Source of the DNA: Saccharum officinarum
Taxonomy: Eukaryota; Streptophyta; Magnoliopsida; Poales; Poaceae
Reading direction: 5' to 3'
NCBI GenBank assembly: GCA_020631735.1
Contig: CM036215.1
Location: forward strand, 14,658,346-14,722,345
Length of the DNA stretch: 64,000 nucleotides
In this document: in pieces, positions 57,940-64,000 of the stretch
Numbering within the stretch: the stretch's first letter is position 1
Layout: every line of letters starts with the position of its first letter
Notes under the pieces: generated by a model
What the model was told of the DNA's origin: nothing
Seen by the model: the letters and a program-made list of their open reading frames with translations, nothing else
Database searches by the model: none
Position numbers and translations under genes: made by a program

Positions 57940-60675
57940 TCAGCCCTCGAAGCTGGACGAGCGGCTCCATCTTCCCTTGAGGTACTCCTCCAAGGACACG
58001 CCGCTGCCGACGGACGAAGCGTCGTCGTCGATGACGTCACGCAGGGCGAGGTTGATGTAAGACTGGATGTCGTTCTTCTCCGGCGAGGAGGTGACGGCGC
58101 CGGCGCCGCAGCCATGGCCATCGTTGTCGTCGCCGCCGGGCACGCCCACCTGCGACTTCGCCCAGCTGACGGCGTCGCCGTCGCCGGCGAGCAGCTTCAC
58201 CACCTGAATGAAGCAAAGCGCAGTGGCACGTCAGCATAAGCAACGAACATGGAACTAACGCACTGGCAAACTGAGTTCGTTCATTCAGAGGTGAGAGCTT
58301 CATTATTACGTTGCTCATGCTCGGCCGGAGTTGGTGTGCGCGCCGGATGCACAGGGCAGCAGCGAGGGCCATCCGCTCGACCTCCCCACCGTCGCCGTCC
58401 GACGTCGGCAGGTTCGGGTAGACGAGGTCCATGATGTTTCCTCCTTGTATGACGGAGTTGGCCCACATCACGAGGCTCCCCTTGCCCTTGGGCCCGCCGG
58501 CGCTCACCGGCTTCCTCCCGGAGATGAGCTCCAGGAGGACGACGCCGAACGCGTACACGTCGATCTTGTCGCTCACCTTGCCGTGCATGAAGTACTCCGG
58601 AGCCAGGTACCTGCCATGCCAAGAGATGTCCACACTCGTCAGCTGATTGCATTGAGTCAGAAACATCTATGATCGGTGTCCCGGTGACATATATAGGATT
58701 CCGGAAAGCGCACCCAAATGTTCCGGCGACGTCGTCGCCGGTGACCTGCGCCGCCGCGTCGTCTGCCCACATTGCGAGGCCGAAGTCACACAGCTGCATT
58801 ATACGAGGGGGCTCAGAGTCAGTTCATGTCACAAAGCCTGAAGAGCGTCTGCATCTGCTGAAACGCCGGAAATGCGGTCAGTCGTCACCTTGGGTTCGAA
58901 GTCGCCGGCGACGAGAATGTTGGAGGACTTGATGTCCCTGTGAATCATGGGTCGGTGTCCGTCGCCGTCGCCGTGGAGGTACTCGAGGGCGCGCGCCACG
59001 CCGGCGGCCACCCTGTACCTCTCCGGCCAGCCTAGCACTGCCACGCCGCCCTTATTGCCTTGCTTCTCCCCGCCGTGCCCGTGCAGCATCTCCTCCAGGC
59101 TGCCTCGCGGCATGTAGTCGTACACGAGCATGAGCCTGTCCTTGCCGCCGTCGAGGCAGAACCCCACGAGGGACACGGCGTTCTCGTGCTCCAACGAGCT
59201 GAGGATCTCGATCTCCGCGACGAAATCCTTCACCACGTCGCCCGAAGGCTTCAGGACCTTCACCGCAAGCTCCTTGCCTCCCTCAGTACACCCCCAGTAA
59301 ACCCGGCCGGCGCCGCCTTTCCCAACAAGGCGATCTGCACAGCACAATCATCAATCCATCGTCGTTCAGCTCAATTTATCTGAAAACAATTGTTTCAAAA
59401 TCTCAGCTTGAAATTTGAAACAGAGACGTACCTGGAGAGAAGCCATTGGTGATCTTGGCGAGCTCACTGTACCTGAACACAGTGTACTTGGACGAGTACT
59501 TGTCTCTGAGCGAGACCAGCTCCTCGGGAACTGGTTTCTCCTCTCCCCGCTCATCGGAGCTCTGGTCGGAGCACCTGGTCGGGAGCTGCATGGCCCACTC
59601 AACCACAGACACCTCTGACAGCTCCAGCAAGGCAGGCATGTTGTCCTTCTTCAGGAGAGGCCAGCCGGCGGCCATCTTCGGCGACTCCTGTTGCCCGTGA
59701 CACGACCTCGCCGGACCCGCCGGCGCCAGCTTCACTCTCGGCGAGACCAGGGCGCTCATCGCCGCGGACATGTGCCGGCGCACCGACCGTCTGGCGCCGA
59801 TCGCCATGTCGTCCTGGGACTTGTCTCCTGCCGTCGTCCTCGCGTCCAGGATCTTGCGGTACAGCCGCCGCGGCGTCTCCACCACTGCGCTGTAGGGGCT
59901 GAGCAGCAGCTGGTGGTGCTGGTGCACGGGGTCTCTGCGGTAAACGACGGCGCCGTTGCTGACCGCGGTGACCATGCAGCTCGGCGGCACTCTCTTGGCG
60001 CAGTACCTCGCGACGGCGGTGGCGGTGGCGGACGATCTGATGATGAAAGGTACGAACAGGGTTACGGCGTCTGAGCATTTCTCGATGATAACAACCTGCA
60101 ATGTGGAAGTGGAAGAGGTGGAGGGCGTACCCGGAAGGCCTTGAGCTCTTGGTGACGCCGAGGATGAGGTGCGCGGCGGCGCAGGAGGTGGCCTCGGCCA
60201 CCAGGGCCTTCTTGATGGACGGCCCCTCGCAGAGCTTGAGCTCCAGGTCGATCTGGTTGCGCTCGCAGAAACCCCTGTACGCGCCGAGCACGGAAGCGAG
60301 CGACTCGTTGGCTCTCGTCTTCTCCTCCGCCGCCGCCATTCCCCCTGCGCAGTCGAGAGCACGAAAAACAGAGCAACCAATGTCAAGAACCGATGTCCGT
60401 GATTGCAGATTTGCAGTAGTGGCGCCGGGGAGCAAAGAAGCAAAAATGCGCGCACCATCTGCGGCGGCGACCGTCGAGGAGACGTGGAGCGCGATGACGC
60501 GGTCGCCGGCGGCGGCGGCCTTGACGAGCGCCCAGGTGAGCAGCTCCCTGCCGGCGGCGTCCCGGCGCAGGGCCACCAGGATCGTCCTCCTCCTCCCACC
60601 ACCGCCCCTGCCGATGCCCACGCACCCCAGCGGCGACGGCGCGCACCGCGTGAAAGAGAGCGGCCTGAGCTTCAT
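57940..60675 (-). CDS. receptor-like cytoplasmic kinase with universal-stress-protein domain (RLCK VI type)
   Basis: Seven GT-AG exons: 60675-60456, 60344-60131, 60036-59432, 59334-58889, 58793-58714, 58610-58310 and 58203-57940. They join without a stop to 709 aa. Residues about 30-175 form a UspA-like alpha/beta nucleotide-binding domain (RTILVALRRDAAGRELLTWA, AAHLILGVTKSSRPSG, RYCAKRVPPSCMVTAVSNG). A linker follows, then a Ser/Thr kinase: glycine loop GKGGAGRVYWG, lysine K372 in LAVKV, HRD at 478-480 (an RD kinase), DFG at 498-500 and APE in YLAPEYF. There is no signal peptide or membrane span, so it is cytosolic. In the family this architecture is typical of RLCK VI proteins, some of which interact with ROP GTPases. 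All catalytic residues are kept, and it looks functional. The start is the first ATG of a GC-rich first exon. Confidence 0.94.
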
Positions 60676-61320
60676 GGCTGCTGGTTGACTCGGTTGATGA
60701 TGGGAGTCGGCGAGTCACGGACGAAGGCGCCGTGCCCTGCTCTGCTTCGCTGGACGATGGAGGAGGGAGGGCCGGTGGCGGTTGCGTTATATGAGGGGGG
60801 AGGGGAAGTCGCGGAGGGCGCCGCTGCCGCTGCCGTGGCATCCAAGCTGGCTGCGCGGGCGGGCGCCGGGAATTTTTAAAGCGCTGCCGCTGCTGGCCTC
60901 TGCCGCGGGTGTTGGAGTCGGGACGACGCAGGCTGCACGGTGCACGCCGCGCGCGGCTTGCGGGCGGTCGCATCCACCATCCAGCGCTGCCGCCGCCGCG
61001 CGCGACCTGCCGTCGGATCTGGACACGGACCGTGCTGCGCCGTTCAGGATGGCACTAGTACAGTCGCTGCGTGTGCTCTCCGCTTCTCTTTTCTTTTTTA
61101 AATAATACTAACCCAAAAAAGTACAGATGGCCACACTGTTGATTGTGCCGTTATTCTACATCGGCTACTTACGTAATTACATGATTGGGACGGGTTGACC
61201 CCCTATTTAATGGAGGTAATAATAATAATAGGTAAAAGTACAAGTTACATAATGCTAGAAATGACCCGATGACTAAGCAAATTCAACAGAATAATCTAGC
61301 AATATTAAGAGAAATAAGTA
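60676..61320. other. upstream region of the kinase gene
   Basis: GC-rich to about 61060, fitting a 5' leader and proximal promoter on the minus strand. CTCATATAACGC at about 60783-60794 (minus-strand reading) is a possible TATA element about 110 bp before the ATG. Chance open frames on both strands are composition effects. Beyond 61080 the DNA is AT-rich. Confidence 0.5.
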
Positions 61321-61574
61321 CTATCCTCATCCCACAAGCCACAAAGAGTGTTATTTTGGTTTTGTTCAGGTTAAACAATCTTAACTTTGACTAAATATAT
61401 ATGAGAGATATAAATATTTATCATACCAAACAAATTCATTAGATTCTTTACAAAATATATATCTTCACAGTAAATGTCATAAATATTAATGATCTTTTCT
61501 CAAAACTTGGTCAAACATAAAATATTTTGACTTAGGATAACAACAGAACACCACTCTTTGTGGGACAAGGATAG
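61321..61574. mobile_element. Stowaway-like MITE
   Basis: Ends are CTATCCTCATCCCACAA and TTGTGGGACAAGGATAG with TA on both sides (61319-61320 and 61575-61576). The AT-rich 254-bp interior contains the TTTGACTAAATATA/TGGTCAAA motifs common in grass Stowaway elements. Confidence 0.9.
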
Positions 61575-61576
61575 TA

Positions 61577-62217
61577 CTAACTCTGGAGAAATTTATGCAA
61601 CATAAACATTTTTGCTTATCTTTCCTTGCTCTCCTTTGTTCATTTTTCTATCACAACACATATTTCATAGAGTTAAGATCGTTTGCGATGACATAGTCGA
61701 TCAACCATTCAACCTATGCCACTACACGGGGCTAGTAATTTTATAAGAGCAATACTATTAAAACTTAGGGAAAAAATTAATTAATACCAAACTTAACCTT
61801 TTCTTGTCTTTTGTTCATTTTCTAATTCAACAAATATACAAATACCTTGTAATATTTATCTATTTTGTAACTAGGGCTAGAAGATCGACGATGGAATGTT
61901 TTTTCTTTTATTATGTGAGGACTTTATTTCTAGTGTATCTTGTGGTTATTTTAACTTAAATTCGGTAAAAGGAGTATATGTAGTAAGAGTGTTTTCCAAA
62001 CATAAGCCATATGTTTTCCCCCATAATAAATGTCTTTCTGTTTCAAAGGATGTTACTATACCGTATTGATCTTGGTGGTATATATCAAAAGTAGAAGGTC
62101 CACGTGTCAGTTTCCTTAAATTTACGTCTCACCATATTTTGAGTATCATGGATTTGTTCCTTTATATTAGGAAGTGAATGAATGTACCGTTCCTTTCTCA
62201 GTTGCAATATATACTAA
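61577..62217. other. intergenic, nothing recognised
   Basis: AT-rich DNA without a coding frame of note or definable element ends. Confidence 0.5.
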
Positions 62218-62485
62218 GGCCATGTTTGGATCCCTATAGATAATAGTTATCTATTAATAGTTATCTCTTTTGGATCTAAACATGTGCATTTAATAAAATA
62301 GCTAATTGTTAGCTAGACCTTTAGATAATAACTATCTCGCTAGTTGAACCAAATCAAATAATAACAGCTAATAGTTATCTTAGTAACATTTTTCATTAGT
62401 TGTGCATCGAAACGCCCTCTAACTAATATTAGATATGAGCTATTAGCCAGCTAACTATTAGTAGATAATGAACCCAAATAGGACC
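62218..62485. mobile_element. Tourist-like MITE
   Basis: Inverted ends are GGCCATGTTTGGATCC and, imperfectly, GAACCCAAATAGGACC, with TAA at 62215-62217 and 62486-62488. The interior is rich in ATAGTTATCT and AGATAACTAT palindromes. It is related in terminal sequence to the Tourist at 12896. Confidence 0.85.
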
Positions 62486-62488
62486 TAA

Positions 62489-63143
62489 CCTTCGATTAAA
62501 TTAAAAAGTTTTGATTGAAAGAGCTACTGCATACAGTATAGTTTCTTAAAGCCCAGAGTATTATTATGCTATATCTCAAGTACCCAACTCCAGTTAGATT
62601 AAAAAATAACTTTTAAGCTTACTGTGCCGTGAACTAGCCACTGTCTACCGTTTCGTTACGGTTTCAATTACAACTGTTGCAGTTGTTTAAGGAACTGAGG
62701 TGAAGTTCTTTGACTAAACAGTAAACACGGTGACATCAACGTCCACTCATCTTGAATGGCGTCAAAGGATTGACCTGTTTTTTCTTCTAATTTATGCCGC
62801 TCTAGATGAAGTCACGGTTTTAAGGTACCATACTTGGAATCTTGATGTTGCTACAGTATAATAGTATAAGTTTTTTTTTGCTGAAGTTCCAGTCGACTGT
62901 GTGCCCTGAAACTTCAGACAGACACCAATCGATGAAAATTCATCAATTTATGTATTTGGGAAGCTTTGAACAGATGTCCTGTTATTTTGACTCGACAGAA
63001 TTAAGATGTACAATTTGATTTCAAAAGTGAGACGGCAAGATGTTATTAAAAGAAGGTTCAAACTTAACTTCATTCGCATGTTCATATTTGATACTAGACA
63101 TGTACTATAGCTTCTCATGGAAAAAAGGTTAGAAATAAAAATG
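62489..63143. other. intergenic, nothing recognised
   Basis: AT-rich, no coding sequence and no clear repeat. Confidence 0.5.
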
Positions 63144-63145
63144 TA

Positions 63146-63281
63146 CTCCCTTCATCTAATTTATAGGTCGTTTCGGTATTTCTAGATACACAATTTTTAA
63201 ACAATAACTAGACATATTGTATATCTATGTGTATAGCACAAAAAACCAAAACGACAAACAACTTAGAACATAGGGTGGTAG
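63146..63281. mobile_element. short Stowaway-like MITE
   Basis: It starts CTCCCTTCATCTAATTTATA after TA and ends with a degenerate inverse (AACTTAGAACATAGGGTGG) near a TA. Internal GTCGTTTCGG and CCAAAACGAC are inverted partners. The exact right end is uncertain by a few bases. Confidence 0.75.
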
Positions 63282-63283
63282 TA

Positions 63284-63814
63284 ATAAGGCTGGTAAACGA
63301 GCTGGCTCGGCTCGGCTCGGCTCGGCTTGTTCTGGCTCGTTAGGATAACGAGCCAGTTCGGCTCGGCTCGTTATCTTAACGAGCCAGAAAGCCAGCTCGG
63401 CTCGGCTCGTTACGAGCTCGAGCTGGCTCGTTAGGCTCGCGAGCCAGGAAAAAAAATACAAAATATAATATTTGTATTTATCTAAAGCATAAAAATATTA
63501 ATAATATAAAAATAATATATTCAATAGCTTTAAATCGAACAAAATATTCATATGAGCTAACATATTATCTATTTGTGAAGTGCAAAACATGAAGTAATAC
63601 AAAACTAATATAAGTTATGATGATTTTTTCTCTAAAACTACGGCTCGTTTGGCTCGCGAGCGGCTCACGAGCCAGCTCGAGTTGGCTCGTTATAGCTAAC
63701 GAGCTAAAATCCTGGCTCGGCTCGGCTCGTTATCCTAACGAGCCGAGCCGAGCTGAGCCGAGCCAGCCACGAGCCGAGCGAGCTAACGAGCTTCGAGTTT
63801 TTCGTCCAGCCTTA
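63284..63814. mobile_element. GGCTC-rich palindromic DNA element, unclassified
   Basis: The terminal inverted repeat is TAAGGCTGG/CCAGCCTTA. Both arms consist of GGCTCGGCTCG repeats and GGCTCGTTA...TAACGAGCC palindromes, and the 180-bp centre is AT-rich. An imperfect direct repeat, GGTGGTA(G/C)TA, flanks it (63274-63283 and 63815-63824), suggesting a 9-10 bp target duplication as in Mutator-like elements. No transposase is present. Confidence 0.65.
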
Positions 63815-64000
63815 GGTGGTACTAGTGTTTTTTTTAAGAGTGGCTGATACAAATGTAGCTAGACCTTGAGACTTGAGAGGCTGGTCACTCGGTGCAGCGG
63901 AAGCTGAGAATTATTCCGTTTCTTTCATAAATAAAGAGTCCTTTTATCTTTTTTTTTAGTTTGATTTACATCCCCTTTCAACGCGACTAGGCACGAGGAG

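Noticed and set aside
60096..60130. A 35-bp intron (donor 60130, acceptor 60096) in the kinase gene
   Set aside because: It is too short for a plant intron and breaks the frame. The acceptor at 60037 gives a 94-bp intron and an in-frame family-like junction.
60345..60456. Continuous 358-codon reading of the kinase 5' region as a single exon
   Set aside because: It would run on past the 60130 donor into a different frame and lose the UspA-domain end. The spliced model restores family sequence and the full kinase.
58331..60879. Plus-strand open frames opposite the kinase gene
   Set aside because: They are antisense shadows of GC-rich kinase exons. Splice sites and catalytic motifs support only the minus strand.

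Overview
This window is plant nuclear DNA, almost certainly from a grass and probably a panicoid (sorghum, sugarcane, Miscanthus or millet type). The evidence is GC-rich exons beside AT-rich intergenic DNA, GT-AG introns, and dense grass-type transposable elements: Stowaway and Tourist MITEs, CACTA, Helitron, LINE tails, Ty1/copia, chromovirus and Tat-lineage Ty3/gypsy. The species cannot be fixed by eye. A 100-base run of N at 10004-10103 marks a scaffold gap.

Only a few host genes are visible. The best two lie on the minus strand at the right: a complete cytochrome P450 of CYP71 type (50032-51878, three exons, 544 aa) and a complete receptor-like cytoplasmic kinase with an N-terminal universal-stress-protein domain (57940-60675, seven exons, 709 aa). 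On the plus strand, 36516-38829 holds two exons of a papain-like protein with an altered active site. At 24358-24844 and 36175-36236 there are rearranged pieces of an amino acid permease gene. At 19430-22680 (minus) there is a decayed multi-exon gene of unrecognised family.

Layout. 1-9.2 kb: a 5'-truncated LINE, Stowaway MITEs, a 343-bp tandem duplication and a 4.5-kb solo LTR. 9.2-19 kb: simple and tandem repeats, the gap, and many DNA transposons, including a Mutator-like element with a GC-rich interior and a CACTA inside a Tourist element. 19.4-24.9 kb: the decayed gene, a MITE and permease fragments. 25-36 kb: a minus-strand copia element inside a permease intron, carrying a nested young chromovirus with LTRs identical by eye and a small Harbinger-like element inside its integrase frame. 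36.5-38.8 kb: the papain-like gene, whose intron holds a Stowaway that itself contains a LINE tail. 39.5-49.4 kb: a CACTA remnant abutting a 3'-truncated Tat-lineage gypsy element with a dual RNase H, an antisense reading frame and a 170-bp tandem array. 50-61 kb: P450, CACTA, Helitron, MITEs and the kinase. 61-64 kb: three MITEs and a GGCTC-rich palindromic element.

The genes do not form a pathway. The window is a transposon-rich intergenic landscape with isolated single-copy genes. Its main interest is the layered insertion history, much of it datable from target-site duplications, and several hybrid or decayed coding regions.
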